NCBI RefSeq assembly: GCF_000949475.1
Contig: NZ_JRHC01000007.1
Coordinates: forward strand, 1-64,000
DNA length: 64,000 bases
Source: Draconibacterium sediminis
GTDB lineage: Bacteria > Bacteroidota > Bacteroidia > Bacteroidales > Prolixibacteraceae
Reading direction: 5' to 3'
In this document: piece after piece, positions 1-8,232 of the stretch
How positions within the stretch are numbered: the first letter of the stretch is position 1
Layout of the letters: each line of letters starts with the position of its first letter
Made by a program: the position numbers and the translations under genes
Notes under the pieces: model-generated
Database searches by the model: none
The model's input: only the letters and a program-made list of their open reading frames with translations
What the model was told of the DNA's origin: nothing

Positions 1-54
1 TTTGTAATAGGAATCAATTCCCGGAGAATAGATAATGTAGACGTAATACTTCAT
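1..54 (-). CDS. GIY-YIG nuclease, second copy, N-terminal fragment cut by window edge
   Basis: The minus strand reads an ATG at 54..52 followed by the same first 18 codons (MKYYVYIIYSPGIDSYYK) as the complete GIY-YIG gene at 163..411. The remainder lies beyond the left edge. Together with its upstream hairpin and tRNA-like 3' end it forms the next unit of a tandem module whose period is 357 bp plus internal differences. Whether this copy is intact cannot be seen. Confidence 0.75.
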   Translation of the reverse strand, partial: MKYYVYIIYSPGIDSYYK

Positions 55-57
55 AAC

Positions 58-84
58 AAAAAAGCAGCCTTTTGAGCTGCTTTT
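58..84 (-). terminator. Intrinsic terminator-like hairpin, copy of 415..441
   Basis: Stem aaaagcagc (60..68) pairs with gctgctttt (76..84). On the minus strand it is followed by a T run. It is the copy of the hairpin downstream of the intact tRNA-Asp and differs from it at one loop base (position 72 versus 429). Confidence 0.6.
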
Positions 85-85
85 G

Positions 86-161
86 CGGTGACGACGAGAC
101 TCGAATGCTGACGCTACGATCAGCATCCTGACTCCTTTGGACGTCAGGGCTCGCGACCTCC
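86..161 (-). pseudogene. tRNA-Asp 3'-half remnant interrupted by a 44-bp double hairpin
   Basis: Bases 86..105 and 150..161 together equal the last 32 bases of the intact tRNA-Asp genes (variable loop, T arm, acceptor 3' strand). They are split inside the T arm by 44 extra bases (106..149). The insertion consists of two stem-loops: tgctga/tcagca (106..111 with 120..125) and cctgac/gtcagg (127..132 with 143..148). The 5' half of the tRNA, including the anticodon, is missing, and the GIY-YIG stop codon abuts the remnant. It cannot give a functional tRNA. Confidence 0.85.
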
Positions 162-162
162 T

Positions 163-411
163 TTAGCTATACTTCTTTATAAATTCAATGGTTTTCTCTC
201 TTGACAAATTTTTTAGCTTCTTTTCAAGCTGCAAAGCCTCTCCTCTTGTAGGTTTGGTAGTGCTCCAAACTAATTCCCAGGGAGCACCATGCTGCGTTGC
301 TTTCTCGTAGCCGCGATTATGACGATTCAAACGATCCTCCAAACACGATGTCTGACCTTTGTAATAGGAATCAATTCCCGGAGAATAGATAATGTAGACG
401 TAATACTTCAT
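163..411 (-). CDS. Small GIY-YIG family nuclease (YhbQ/COG2827-like)
   Basis: An 82-residue single-domain GIY-YIG protein. Its GIY-equivalent is VYII (residues 4-7), its YIG-equivalent YYKG (about 16-19), followed by the conserved arginine in LEDRLNRH and a glutamate in the GEALQLEKKLK helix. The family cleaves or nicks DNA, and small stand-alone members are often annotated as putative endonucleases with unknown biological role. The start at 411 was chosen because the frame open to 501 runs backwards into tRNA-Asp. The gene lies 31 bp downstream of a complete tRNA-Asp (same strand), separated by a terminator hairpin, and ends against a tRNA-Asp 3' remnant. A second copy begins at 54. The arrangement suggests a module that spreads at tRNA-Asp, but this is inference. 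Confidence 0.85.
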   Translation of the reverse strand: MKYYVYIIYSPGIDSYYKGQTSCLEDRLNRHNRGYEKATQHGAPWELVWSTTKPTRGEALQLEKKLKNLSREKTIEFIKKYS

Positions 412-414
412 AAC

Positions 415-441
415 AAAAAAGCAGCCTTGTGAGCTGCTTTT
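415..441 (-). terminator. Terminator downstream of tRNA-Asp
   Basis: Perfect 9-bp stem aaaagcagc (417..425)/gctgctttt (433..441) with a 7-base loop. On the minus strand a run of six T follows. It sits between tRNA-Asp and the GIY-YIG gene, so it probably ends the tRNA transcript. Confidence 0.7.
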
Positions 442-442
442 G

Positions 443-516
443 CGGTGACGACGAGACTCGAACTCGCGACCTCCGGCGTGACAGGCCGGCATTCTAACCA
501 ACTGAACTACGCCACC
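443..516 (-). tRNA. tRNA-Asp (GTC)
   Basis: The minus strand folds as a 74-base tRNA. The acceptor GGTGGCG pairs with CGTCACC, the D arm contains AGTTGGTTAGA, the anticodon loop CTGTCAC gives GTC, the T arm contains GTTCGAGTC, and the discriminator is G. CCA is not encoded. It is identical to the copy at 558..631. Confidence 0.97.
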
Positions 517-557
517 AATAAATTGATGTTCTAAACTTTTTTGTCAAAAAAAATAAG

Positions 558-631
558 CGGTGACGACGAGACTCGAACTCGCGACCTCCGGCGTGACAGG
601 CCGGCATTCTAACCAACTGAACTACGCCACC
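558..631 (-). tRNA. tRNA-Asp (GTC), upstream copy
   Basis: Identical in sequence to 443..516 and 41 bp upstream of it on the same strand, so both are probably one transcript. Anticodon GTC, discriminator G, no encoded CCA. Confidence 0.97.
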
Positions 632-686
632 GTTTTTTTAGAACTTTTACCTTTTTTCGGGCTTGGTACCCTTTGCAAAGGTGATG

Positions 687-716
687 CAAATATATACTTT
701 CTTTTTTTACCTGCAA
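687..716 (-). promoter_or_regulatory. Putative Bacteroidota promoter of the tRNA-Asp pair
   Basis: The minus strand carries TATATTTG (694..687), a match to the -7 consensus TAnnTTTG. A TTG (716..714) lies 19 bp upstream as a possible -33 element. The expected transcription start is about 50 bp before the first tRNA. The call is by motif only. Confidence 0.45.
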
Positions 717-786
717 TACAAAAAAATATTTTTTTGACATTTTTCATACAGCACTGAATATCAATACTATACACGACTTTTAAATT

Positions 787-1701
787 CTAAACTTTCACTA
801 AATGATTCATATCTAGCTCCTTTTCACCACTCCACCTGTAGGCCAAAAGTGTTTTTGTACCCGCAACACACGAATCAACGCAACAAACATTGTGTTTTAT
901 TATGTGCGGTCCGGCCCCCCGGCAGTAGTGTCCGAAGAAAACAATTGGCGCATCATCGGGGTAAGGAAAGGTCTCCGGAACAATTTCAGGAGGAATAGTA
1001 TACGACGGCATCGTGAACTTACTTTCAAACGAAGCGTCTTTAAATGTTTTTCCGTCCAGATTATCCCACCAGCGAATTCGGAACGAACGGGGCGAAACAC
1101 CTTTATTATTCATCACCCTGATATCGGGCGGTAATTTCAGGTTTACACCTTTGGTTAGTCTCCACACACTTTGCGCTTCCTTCGAACTGGCTTTCTTATA
1201 TACCGTACGAAATACACGCTTTCTAATTCTGCCATCTTCATACAATGAGTCGGCAACTTTAATGGCATCTTCGCACCAGCAGGCATGCACCACCCTTATT
1301 TCGCCTAAATCGAGATAAAGCGGTAATGTGCGCATCCACCGCAACTGTTCGTTCAGTTCCTTCGATCCCAGCGAATACTCGTTGATGGTTTTAAAAAGCG
1401 ACAAAAAGTATTTACTCGGCTTTGATATAATTGATCTTCCTTGTTTGTCTTTCAGGTGGTAAATAATAGCATTGAGTTCGTGATTACCAAGCACCGCATA
1501 AGCATGGCCGTTTTCAACCATTGCTTTGATCGTAAGGATTGTCTTTCTGATCTCGGGTCCGCGATTAACAAAATCGCCCACAAAAATTGCTTTTCGGTTA
1601 GGATGCGAATAACTACCATTCGTTTTCCGGTAGCCCATTTCCGTTAAAAGCTTTTTTAGCTTGGCTGCATATCCATGAACATCTCCAATAATATCGTACA
1701 T
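787..1701 (-). CDS. Calcineurin-like metallophosphoesterase
   Basis: A 304-residue cytoplasmic phosphoesterase. It shows the metal-binding series of the family in order: GDVHG (residues 6-10), GDFVNRGP (about 42-49), GNHE (about 72-75), a central VVHACW and a late FFGHYC near residue 257. These ligands build the dinuclear metal site of the protein phosphatase/PrpE/diadenosine-tetraphosphatase group. The substrate (phosphoprotein or Ap4A) cannot be decided. It has no signal peptide. It is a single gene on the minus strand, separated from the gal operon by a terminator, and its start ATG at 1701 directly precedes the first motif. Family confidence is high and substrate confidence low. Confidence 0.85.
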   Translation of the reverse strand: MYDIIGDVHGYAAKLKKLLTEMGYRKTNGSYSHPNRKAIFVGDFVNRGPEIRKTILTIKAMVENGHAYAVLGNHELNAIIYHLKDKQGRSIISKPSKYFLSLFKTINEYSLGSKELNEQLRWMRTLPLYLDLGEIRVVHACWCEDAIKVADSLYEDGRIRKRVFRTVYKKASSKEAQSVWRLTKGVNLKLPPDIRVMNNKGVSPRSFRIRWWDNLDGKTFKDASFESKFTMPSYTIPPEIVPETFPYPDDAPIVFFGHYCRGAGPHIIKHNVCCVDSCVAGTKTLLAYRWSGEKELDMNHLVKV

Positions 1702-1778
1702 AGTAGTGATTAAGTGTTGCTAAAATAAAAAATAATGTATGCAACTCATATTTTCAGACCACTCTTTTTTTGCCGCAT

Positions 1779-1811
1779 AAAAAAAGCCATCCGTTAGCAG
1801 ACGGATGGCTT
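1779..1811 (-). terminator. Terminator of the galK-galT-permease operon
   Basis: Perfect 11-bp stem aagccatccgt (1784..1794)/acggatggctt (1801..1811) with a 6-base loop. It is followed on the minus strand by a run of T (A run 1779..1785 on plus). It lies 59 bp beyond the permease stop codon. Confidence 0.85.
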
Positions 1812-1869
1812 GCCGGGATTATCCCGAATTCGATATTTAATTCCCCAACGAGTGAGGTTTTAATTGTCT

Positions 1870-3171
1870 TTAAAGTTTAACGCTTTCAGCACGTTTAGTT
1901 ACTTTACTACCAATTACGGCATAGAAGAACAGGTAAGCCAGACCTAAGAATGGTACCCAGAACGAAGGCTGGAATCCGATTCCGTCGGCAACAGCATTCT
2001 GTACCAAAGGAAGTAATCCACCACCTACTACAAGTGTCATAAAAATACCTGAAGCAGCAGCAACATATTTACCCAAACCTTCAACAGCAAGGTTAAAGAT
2101 ACCACCCCACATAATTGATGTACACAAACCTACCAGAACAAGCAACATAGCGTTAATTGGAACTTGTGCGAACACAAACGACAATGAACTACCCTGTACC
2201 TGGAATACCGGCATGCTTACCACGGTTGATGTAGGCAGAAGGATAGCCAACAGCACTAAAACCATACCAACGAATGAAGCAAACGTTAACATCGTTTTAC
2301 TCGACACTTTGCTACCAATTGAAGCACCGACTAATCGGCCTGCAAGCATAAGCAACCAGTAAGTACCAGCCACAGAACCTGCGGTACCTGCATCCATACC
2401 AAAAGCTGCACTTGGATCGGTTAACCAGAAAATCAGTGTTCCCGGTACACCAACTTCAACACCTACGTAAACAAAAATTCCGATAGCTCCGAAAATGAAG
2501 TGGCGGAATTGCATAGCGCCTGCCATCAAACTTTTAATTGAATCTGATGCAGCACTAACGTGAGGCTCAGGAATGTTAACTGCCATTAAAACAAAGAAAG
2601 CCAGGGCAAAAATTCCCAATGCGATGTACATTACCGGGAAAATGTCGGTAATACGGGCACTAGCTACCTGCGATCCAATTAAAATACCTACAAAGGCAGG
2701 AGTAAAAGTAGCCATTACAGAGTTGAATGAACCTCCAACCTGAATTAACTGGTTTCCTTTATTACCTTCTCCACCAAGAGTATTAAGCATTGGGTTTACA
2801 ACAGTGTTTAACAAAGTCATTGAGAAACCTGATACAAATGCACCAATCAGGTAAACTGTAAATGCCATTGATTCACTTGAATGACCCGATAAGTATTGAA
2901 TTCCAACACCAACAAATCCAACTGCAATGGCAATTAAAGCAGTCTTTTTATATCCAATTCGCTGAAGCAAAAGACCACCGGGAATTCCCATTACTGCATA
3001 AGCAATAAAGTTTGCGGCATTACCCAACATTCCCTGAAAGTTACTTGCACCGAATTGAGACTTAAGCACAACACCCATTGGAGCTGCAAGGTTGGTAACG
3101 AACGCAATCATACCAAACAGCAGGATCATCATGATAATAGGCACTGTGTAATTTTGTTTTTTAGCTTCCAT
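1870..3171 (-). CDS. MFS sugar permease of the galactose operon (FucP/GluP-like)
   Basis: A 433-residue inner-membrane protein with about 12 hydrophobic segments. It resembles the fucose/glucose/galactose:H+ symporter group of the major facilitator superfamily: N-terminal half with ANFIAYAVMGIPGGLLLQRIGYKK, followed by a MTLLNTVVNPMLN helix. It is the third gene of a galK-galT-permease operon, 30 bp after galT and before a strong terminator. Galactose (or galactose and glucose) import is therefore the most likely role. The assignment of substrate comes from gene order, not from a recognised residue signature. The operon is probably repressed by the GntR-type regulator at 5833..6840. Confidence 0.85.
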   Translation of the reverse strand: MEAKKQNYTVPIIMMILLFGMIAFVTNLAAPMGVVLKSQFGASNFQGMLGNAANFIAYAVMGIPGGLLLQRIGYKKTALIAIAVGFVGVGIQYLSGHSSESMAFTVYLIGAFVSGFSMTLLNTVVNPMLNTLGGEGNKGNQLIQVGGSFNSVMATFTPAFVGILIGSQVASARITDIFPVMYIALGIFALAFFVLMAVNIPEPHVSAASDSIKSLMAGAMQFRHFIFGAIGIFVYVGVEVGVPGTLIFWLTDPSAAFGMDAGTAGSVAGTYWLLMLAGRLVGASIGSKVSSKTMLTFASFVGMVLVLLAILLPTSTVVSMPVFQVQGSSLSFVFAQVPINAMLLVLVGLCTSIMWGGIFNLAVEGLGKYVAAASGIFMTLVVGGGLLPLVQNAVADGIGFQPSFWVPFLGLAYLFFYAVIGSKVTKRAESVKL

Positions 3172-3201
3172 AATAATTTTATTGATTTAAGTAATTAATA
3201 A

Positions 3202-4245
3202 TTAATTCTTTTTAAAGTGAGTTTTTGGCAAATCACGCAATCTTTTGGCTGCTCCTTCCGCAGTGATATCGCGTTGCGGAGTTCCAAGCATTTCGTAACC
3301 AACCATAAACTTTTTAACGCTCGCCGAGCGCAATAAAGGTGGGTAAAAATGCATGTGTAAATGCCATTCCGGATGGTCTTCGCCATCGGTTGGAGCCTGA
3401 TGCAAACCGGCCGAATAAGCAAACGATGTTTCAAAAAGGTTATCGTACATTACGGTTAGCTTTTTGTAGATATCTGCCAAATCGGTGCGTTCAGCTTCCG
3501 TCAGTTCCAAAATATTCTGAACCGGACGTTTACTGATAATCATTGCCTCAAACGGCCAAACCGCCCAAAACGGAATTAATGCTACAAACGAATCGTTCTG
3601 ATCGAGCAAACGCTCTTTCTTTTCCAGTTCGGCATTTACGTAATCAAACAACATGGTTTTTCCATGCTTTTCGAAATATGCTTTTTGTGTTTTGCTTTCT
3701 TTTGCCGGTTCGGTAGGAATTCCTTTCGACGACCAGATCTGCCCGTGTGGATGTGGATTTGAACATCCCATAATGGCTCCTTTGTTCTCAAATATCTGTA
3801 CGTAATTGATATCCGGATTTTCACCCAGTTCGGTATATTGTTCACACCACAGATCAACAACTTTACGAATATCGGTAACTTCCATTTCAGGAATGGTAAG
3901 GCTGTGATCTTCGCTAAAACAAATTACCTTACAGATACCGCTTTCGCTTTGCGCCTGAAACAATTCGCCATCATCAATACCCCCTTCAGGAGTATCGGTA
4001 AGCAGTGCACTAAAATCGTTGGTAAATACAAAGGTTCCTTTATAATCGGGATTAACTTTTCCTCCGGCTCTTTCGTTACCTGCGCAGAGGTAACAACCTG
4101 GATCATATTTTGGTCGTTCTTCTAAAACCGGTTTTTCGACCTGTCCCTGCCAGGGGCGTTTTGCCCTGTGTGGCGACACAAGAATCCAATCGCCATTTAA
4201 TGGGTTATATCTTTTATGCGGATGGTCTTCTATGTTAAAACTCAT
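3202..4245 (-). CDS. galT: Galactose-1-phosphate uridylyltransferase
   Basis: A 347-residue enzyme of the Leloir pathway. It exchanges UMP between UDP-glucose and galactose-1-phosphate. The sequence has the zinc-type pair CYLC near residue 52-55 and the HIT-superfamily active site NPHPHGQIW near residue 160-168, in which the middle histidine is the uridylylated nucleophile. A second histidine cluster, [11 protein letters not shown], lies near residue 300. Length agrees with bacterial GalT. It is 172 bp downstream of galK on the same strand, with a hairpin between them, and 30 bp upstream of the permease. The enzyme acts in the cytoplasm. Confidence 0.97.
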   Translation of the reverse strand: MSFNIEDHPHKRYNPLNGDWILVSPHRAKRPWQGQVEKPVLEERPKYDPGCYLCAGNERAGGKVNPDYKGTFVFTNDFSALLTDTPEGGIDDGELFQAQSESGICKVICFSEDHSLTIPEMEVTDIRKVVDLWCEQYTELGENPDINYVQIFENKGAIMGCSNPHPHGQIWSSKGIPTEPAKESKTQKAYFEKHGKTMLFDYVNAELEKKERLLDQNDSFVALIPFWAVWPFEAMIISKRPVQNILELTEAERTDLADIYKKLTVMYDNLFETSFAYSAGLHQAPTDGEDHPEWHLHMHFYPPLLRSASVKKFMVGYEMLGTPQRDITAEGAAKRLRDLPKTHFKKN

Positions 4246-4285
4246 CTGATTTATTATGTCAGTTATAATTTAGGTCGAAAAACTA

Positions 4286-4315
4286 ACTTATCCCGACTAA
4301 AAAATCGGGATAAGT
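4286..4315 (-). terminator. Hairpin in the galK-galT gap (partial terminator or processing site)
   Basis: Perfect 11-bp stem acttatcccga (4286..4296)/tcgggataagt (4305..4315) with an 8-base loop. On the minus strand only a short interrupted T stretch follows. It may reduce read-through from galK into galT or protect transcript ends rather than stop transcription completely. Confidence 0.5.
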
Positions 4316-4417
4316 CAAATATTCGGCCTCAAAGTTAAAATATCAATTGAAATAGTGCACAATTAAGCTGTTTTTTTTCGCACTACCTTTTTGTCTTTAT
4401 CAATATGGCAGGTTGGT

Positions 4418-5707
4418 CTACAAGTCAAGCTTAATCGAACCTTTAGAGCGGATAAACAATTTATGACAAGAACCTTTTCCGTAAACATGTTCTAAAACTC
4501 CTACGTATTCATCCAGTTTTTCCTGTGGCACAAATGCCTGGATAGTTCCACCAAATCCACCACCGTGAACACGCCATGCTCCGCTGCCTTTCAGCACCAT
4601 TTCGCTTAATGCCAAACCAAGCGAAACCACCTGTTCGTCTTTATGAACTACATCAAAAATATTCTGGTTGTACATGTACGAGCTGTAACCCGACTCAACT
4701 ACCATTTGAAGGAAAGCTTCAAAATCATTGTTTTCCAGTGCCTCAACCTGTTTAACAACACGGGCATTGTCGCCCTGGAAGTGGTAAGCACGAAGAATTG
4801 CACGATCACCTGTTTTTTCCCTGATTTCAGGAATTTTTTCTACAATTTGCTCCAAAGTAACTTCACGAAGAACGTTGGCACCCAGCTCAGCAGCAACCGA
4901 TTTCATTTCAGTAGGAAGTGATGCATATTCAGCCTGAGAAGCAGGATCGTCGTGGCCACCACCAACATCAGTAATTACTAGTGAAAAGCCGGTTGATACA
5001 AAATCAAAATCAACTTCTTTTACAATTGGATTGGCCGGATCTTTAAAATCGATCGTAATCAATCCTCCAACAGAACATGCTGTTTGATCCATTAAACCAC
5101 ATGGTTTTCCGAAATAATTGTTTTCGCTCCATTGACCGATGATTGCATTTTCAACAGCATCCATTTTCCCGTTGTTGAAAAGTTCGTTAAAAATAGCACC
5201 AATCAACACTTCAAATGATGCAGATGAACTCAAACCCGATCCTTTTGGTACACGGCCTTCAATACATGCATCGAAACCACCAATCTCGTAACCGTTATCT
5301 TTCATTTTTGCAGCAATACCTTTCACCAGCGAAGTTGATGTATAGAATTCATCTTCGTTGGGTTGAAAATCGCTCAGCTCCACTTCGAACTGAGGATAAC
5401 CGGCCGATTTAATTCGTACGGTATTGGTTCCGTTTTTAGCTGCTACTGCAATATTGTCGAGGTTTACGGCACCTGCCAAAACACGTCCGTAGTTATGGTC
5501 GGTGTGATTTCCGCCAATTTCTGTACGCCCCGGAGAACTATATAATGAAACATCATCAGTTCCAAAAGTTTTTTCAAACTCGCCCATCAGCTCGGCATAA
5601 CGATCTGCCTGAACTTTTAATTCGGCAACATCGCTGCCATACAACTCCTTGAATAACGGATTATCTCCTCCGTTAATTTTCTCATTTAATGTGCTAATCT
5701 TAGTCAT
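4418..5707 (-). CDS. galK: Galactokinase
   Basis: A 429-residue GHMP kinase that phosphorylates galactose at C1. The three GHMP motifs are visible: the galactokinase signature GRTEIGGNHTDHNYGRVL (about residues 60-77), the ATP-binding loop PKGSGLSSSAS (about 155-165) and the C-terminal HGGGFGGTIQAF (about 381-392). It is first in the galK-galT-permease operon, with a TAnnTTTG promoter (5769..5776, minus) and a 19-bp operator-like site (5747..5765) just in front of it. Galactokinases are usually 380-400 residues, and the slight excess is at the N-terminus. Confidence 0.97.
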   Translation of the reverse strand: MTKISTLNEKINGGDNPLFKELYGSDVAELKVQADRYAELMGEFEKTFGTDDVSLYSSPGRTEIGGNHTDHNYGRVLAGAVNLDNIAVAAKNGTNTVRIKSAGYPQFEVELSDFQPNEDEFYTSTSLVKGIAAKMKDNGYEIGGFDACIEGRVPKGSGLSSSASFEVLIGAIFNELFNNGKMDAVENAIIGQWSENNYFGKPCGLMDQTACSVGGLITIDFKDPANPIVKEVDFDFVSTGFSLVITDVGGGHDDPASQAEYASLPTEMKSVAAELGANVLREVTLEQIVEKIPEIREKTGDRAILRAYHFQGDNARVVKQVEALENNDFEAFLQMVVESGYSSYMYNQNIFDVVHKDEQVVSLGLALSEMVLKGSGAWRVHGGGFGGTIQAFVPQEKLDEYVGVLEHVYGKGSCHKLFIRSKGSIKLDL

Positions 5708-5746
5708 AATCTGTTATTGATTTATATACTTTATATTCTATCTTTC

Positions 5747-5765
5747 AACTGGTAGGTACTGGTGG
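5747..5765. promoter_or_regulatory. Operator-like site upstream of galK
   Basis: The 19 bases AACTGGTAGGTACTGGTGG recur exactly, in the opposite orientation, at 6899..6917 upstream of the regulator. They contain ACTGGT twice, 4 bp apart. The site lies immediately downstream of the galK -7 box, so a bound repressor would cover the predicted transcription start. The binding protein is inferred to be the GntR/LacI-hybrid at 5833..6840. Confidence 0.75.
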
Positions 5766-5768
5766 GTA

Positions 5769-5797
5769 CAAATATAGTTTTTAAAGCCAGCTACAAA
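5769..5797 (-). promoter_or_regulatory. galK promoter
   Basis: The minus strand has TATATTTG (5776..5769), matching TAnnTTTG, and a TTTG (5797..5794) 17 bp upstream as the -33 element. The start of transcription would fall within the operator-like repeat 5747..5765. Confidence 0.6.
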
Positions 5798-5832
5798 CAC
5801 CTCAAAAAGATGTTGCACAACAGATTTAACAT

Positions 5833-6840
5833 TTATAAACTATTTCTGACAATCATTCGCGCTTTGTTTCGAATCTGCGACTTATCGCGCGTTACAACCA
5901 TATTGGCGAGCATCTTTCCCATTTCAGTAAAATCGGTGGAGATGGTTGTAATCCCTCCCGAAACCACTTCTTTCAACATGGTATCGTTAAAGGAAACTAT
6001 ACCGAATTTTTTTCCCAGTTTAAACTTACAGTATTTGGCAATTTTTACCATTTCCACCAGGTCGCGGTCCGATATCAGGAAGTAGGCTTCCCACAACGAA
6101 GGTTTTACGCCGGTAAGTGTTTTTACAATTTCGTACCTAAAATTATTTTCCTCGCAAAAACGCCTAAATCCTTCCGAACGTTCTGCAGGTTCTTTCCCCC
6201 CCGGGTTTACAAACACCAATTTCCGGTATTTCTCAATCATCTCCTTCCCTTCTACCAAAGCATCATAAAAATCCTGCTCAAAATCCTGGTAAACCACGGG
6301 GTATTTTGATAAATCAGGCTTCAGCCGATCAATAATATATACACGGTCTTGTGGCAATTTCGACAGTAAATGCCCGGTATTATCAAAAGTGGCCGGCATA
6401 ATTAAATACGATGTATAATTTCCGATACTTTCCGTGATCAGATTTTTAAATACCTTGTAGTTAAAATGATGAAAATATACCTCAACAACAGCCTTGCCTT
6501 TTAATGAATTTATAAGCGAATTATAAAGATCTTCTTTAAAAGCATTCATCTCGTCGAACAATACAAAAACACGCTCTTCAACCTTTATTTCGGTGCTGGC
6601 AATGTAATAGCCTTTTCCGGGCTGACTTTTTAAAATGCCTTTCGACTTAAGTTCGTTAAAGGCAAACATTACCGTATCGCGGCTAAGATTAAATTCTGAA
6701 CATATCTGATTTATCGACGGGACTTTATCTCCCTTTTTCAAATGGCGTTTCTCAATTGAATTTAGTACCGAATCGATTATCTGACGATACTTCGGCACCG
6801 CTGATTTGGAGTTGATCGAAATTAGTCTTCTTCTTGGCAT
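5833..6840 (-). CDS. GntR-type regulator with LacI-like ligand-binding domain (gal repressor candidate)
   Basis: A 335-residue transcription factor. Residues about 10-80 form a GntR winged helix (VPKYRQIIDSVLNSIEKR, then INQICSEFNLSRDTVMFAF and a KGYYIAS wing). The remainder is a periplasmic-binding-protein-like effector domain as in LacI/AraR hybrids (for example VFVNPGG and IVSFNDT strands). It lies between galK and galM, and the intergenic spaces on both of its sides hold the same 19-bp repeat. That makes it the likely local regulator of galactose genes, with a sugar or sugar-phosphate effector. Whether it represses or activates is inferred from operator position over the galK start site. 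Confidence 0.85.
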   Translation of the reverse strand: MPRRRLISINSKSAVPKYRQIIDSVLNSIEKRHLKKGDKVPSINQICSEFNLSRDTVMFAFNELKSKGILKSQPGKGYYIASTEIKVEERVFVLFDEMNAFKEDLYNSLINSLKGKAVVEVYFHHFNYKVFKNLITESIGNYTSYLIMPATFDNTGHLLSKLPQDRVYIIDRLKPDLSKYPVVYQDFEQDFYDALVEGKEMIEKYRKLVFVNPGGKEPAERSEGFRRFCEENNFRYEIVKTLTGVKPSLWEAYFLISDRDLVEMVKIAKYCKFKLGKKFGIVSFNDTMLKEVVSGGITTISTDFTEMGKMLANMVVTRDKSQIRNKARMIVRNSL

Positions 6841-6898
6841 TTAGTTAAGCTTTACACAAAAATAGTAGTTTTTTATTACAAAATGATGTTTTAAAACA

Positions 6899-6917
6899 CC
6901 ACCAGTACCTACCAGTT
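6899..6917. promoter_or_regulatory. Operator-like site upstream of gal regulator and galM
   Basis: Reads CCACCAGTACCTACCAGTT on plus, the exact reverse complement of 5747..5765. It is 58 bp before the regulator start on minus and 275 bp before galM on plus, so autoregulation is the simplest use. Confidence 0.75.
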
Positions 6918-7065
6918 AGATTATTGATTTTTGCATTTTTGTTTTTTCAAAAATTTCAGTTAACAGTTGTAATGAATACTGAACACGCATAAAACACGCT
7001 GCAATTGATGAAAGACTTTAAAACAGCTATTTTAACCAAAACTAAAATATAATACTTTGCTTTAC

Positions 7066-7073
7066 TAACTTTG
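7066..7073 (+). promoter_or_regulatory. Candidate -7 box of galM
   Basis: TAACTTTG matches TAnnTTTG. No clear TTTG lies at the expected upstream distance, so only the -7 element supports this promoter. Confidence 0.35.
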
Positions 7074-7191
7074 GTTGAAAATTCAGGAAAAAAGAGTAAA
7101 ATAGCACTTGTTAATAGAATAAGATTAAATCAAAAATTGATAACCGGAGAATAACCGGCGCTCAAATAAAAAGAAATAACAACACATTAAA

Positions 7192-8229
7192 ATGAAAATA
7201 ACTGCAATACCATTCGGAACATTAAAAGACGGACGCGAAGCCCAGCTTTTTACGCTTAGTAACGATTCAATTAAAATTAAAATAACCAACTACGGAGCTA
7301 TTATTACTGCCATTGATATGCCAAACAAAAATGGTTCGATAGATAATGTTGTGTGTGGTTTCGACAAACTGGAAACCTACCAAAGCGACGAGTACCTGGC
7401 TGGTTATCCGTATTTCGGAGCCATTATTGGCCGATTCGGAAACCGCATTGCCAAAGGGCACCTTGAAATCGAAGGCAAAACCTACGAAATGGCCATCAAC
7501 AACGGCCCCAACCATTTGCATGGAGGATTGGAAGGATTCGACAAAAAATTGTTTGATGCCGAACTTATCGAATCAGAAAACGAAGTTGGTGTAAAATTAA
7601 GCTACTTAAGCCCTGATGGCGAAGAAAACTACCCGGGCAATTTAAAAGTTACCTGCATTTATACACTGAACGAAGAAAACGACCTGGCCATTCAGTATTA
7701 CGCCGAAACAGATAAAACAACCGTGGTTAACCTTACAAACCATACTTATTTCAACTTAACCGGTGGAAAAGAGAACATTTTAAACCACGAGTTGGAATTA
7801 AATGCAACAAAAATAACTGACATGGTGGATCAAATTCCAAACGGAAAAATTCTTCCGGTGGTTGGAACTGCTTTTGATTTTACCTCGCCGAAAAAGATTA
7901 ACACCGACGGATTGGAAATGGGCTACGACGATAACTTTGTTTTTGACAACGAAGACGGCGACCTGATTATGGCCGGAACGCTTAGCGAAGCAAAAAGTGG
8001 CCGTAAAGTGGAAGTTTACACCACCCAGCCTGGAATGCAGGTTTATACCGGCTATTGGATTCCGGAACTTACCATCGATGGTAAAAAGAAATTCGGAAGT
8101 TTCTCGGGTATTGCACTGGAAACGCAACACTACCCCGACTCGGTTCATCACCCAAAATTTCCAACAACAATTTTAAAGCCCGGAGAGCTTTACGATCAGA
8201 AAACGATATACAAATTTATAACCGAATAA
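7192..8229 (+). CDS. galM: Aldose 1-epimerase (mutarotase)
   Basis: A 345-residue galactose mutarotase interconverting alpha and beta anomers so that galactokinase gets its substrate. Family landmarks are GRFGNRIAKG (about residue 81-90), NNGPNHLHGG (about 103-112, first catalytic histidine), NLTNHTYFNLTG (about 180-191, second histidine) and the late FSGIALETQHYPD (about 302-314, catalytic glutamate). It has no signal peptide, so it acts in the cytoplasm. It is transcribed divergently from the regulator and ends in a clear terminator, so it is a monocistron of the gal regulon. Confidence 0.96.
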   Translation: MKITAIPFGTLKDGREAQLFTLSNDSIKIKITNYGAIITAIDMPNKNGSIDNVVCGFDKLETYQSDEYLAGYPYFGAIIGRFGNRIAKGHLEIEGKTYEMAINNGPNHLHGGLEGFDKKLFDAELIESENEVGVKLSYLSPDGEENYPGNLKVTCIYTLNEENDLAIQYYAETDKTTVVNLTNHTYFNLTGGKENILNHELELNATKITDMVDQIPNGKILPVVGTAFDFTSPKKINTDGLEMGYDDNFVFDNEDGDLIMAGTLSEAKSGRKVEVYTTQPGMQVYTGYWIPELTIDGKKKFGSFSGIALETQHYPDSVHHPKFPTTILKPGELYDQKTIYKFITE

Positions 8230-8232
8230 AGG

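Larger units (their letters stand above)
6841..7191. promoter_or_regulatory. Divergent intergenic region between gal regulator and galM
   Basis: 351 bp without a gene. It holds the second copy of the gal operator-like repeat (6899..6917) and a candidate galM -7 box TAACTTTG (7066..7073). The leader of about 115 bases before galM has no open frame or strong hairpin that I can support. Confidence 0.6.

Noticed and set aside
412..501. Upstream extension of the GIY-YIG gene by 30 codons
   Set aside because: The extension translates tRNA-Asp and the terminator hairpin. The Met at 411 begins exactly at the GIY-YIG fold.
560..757. Plus-strand frame across the second tRNA-Asp
   Set aside because: Its first third is the reverse of a tRNA gene and it has no protein features.
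7074..7191. Riboswitch or attenuator in the galM leader
   Set aside because: No leader peptide, no terminator and no stable conserved fold could be seen. It is only a short CCGG-containing stretch.
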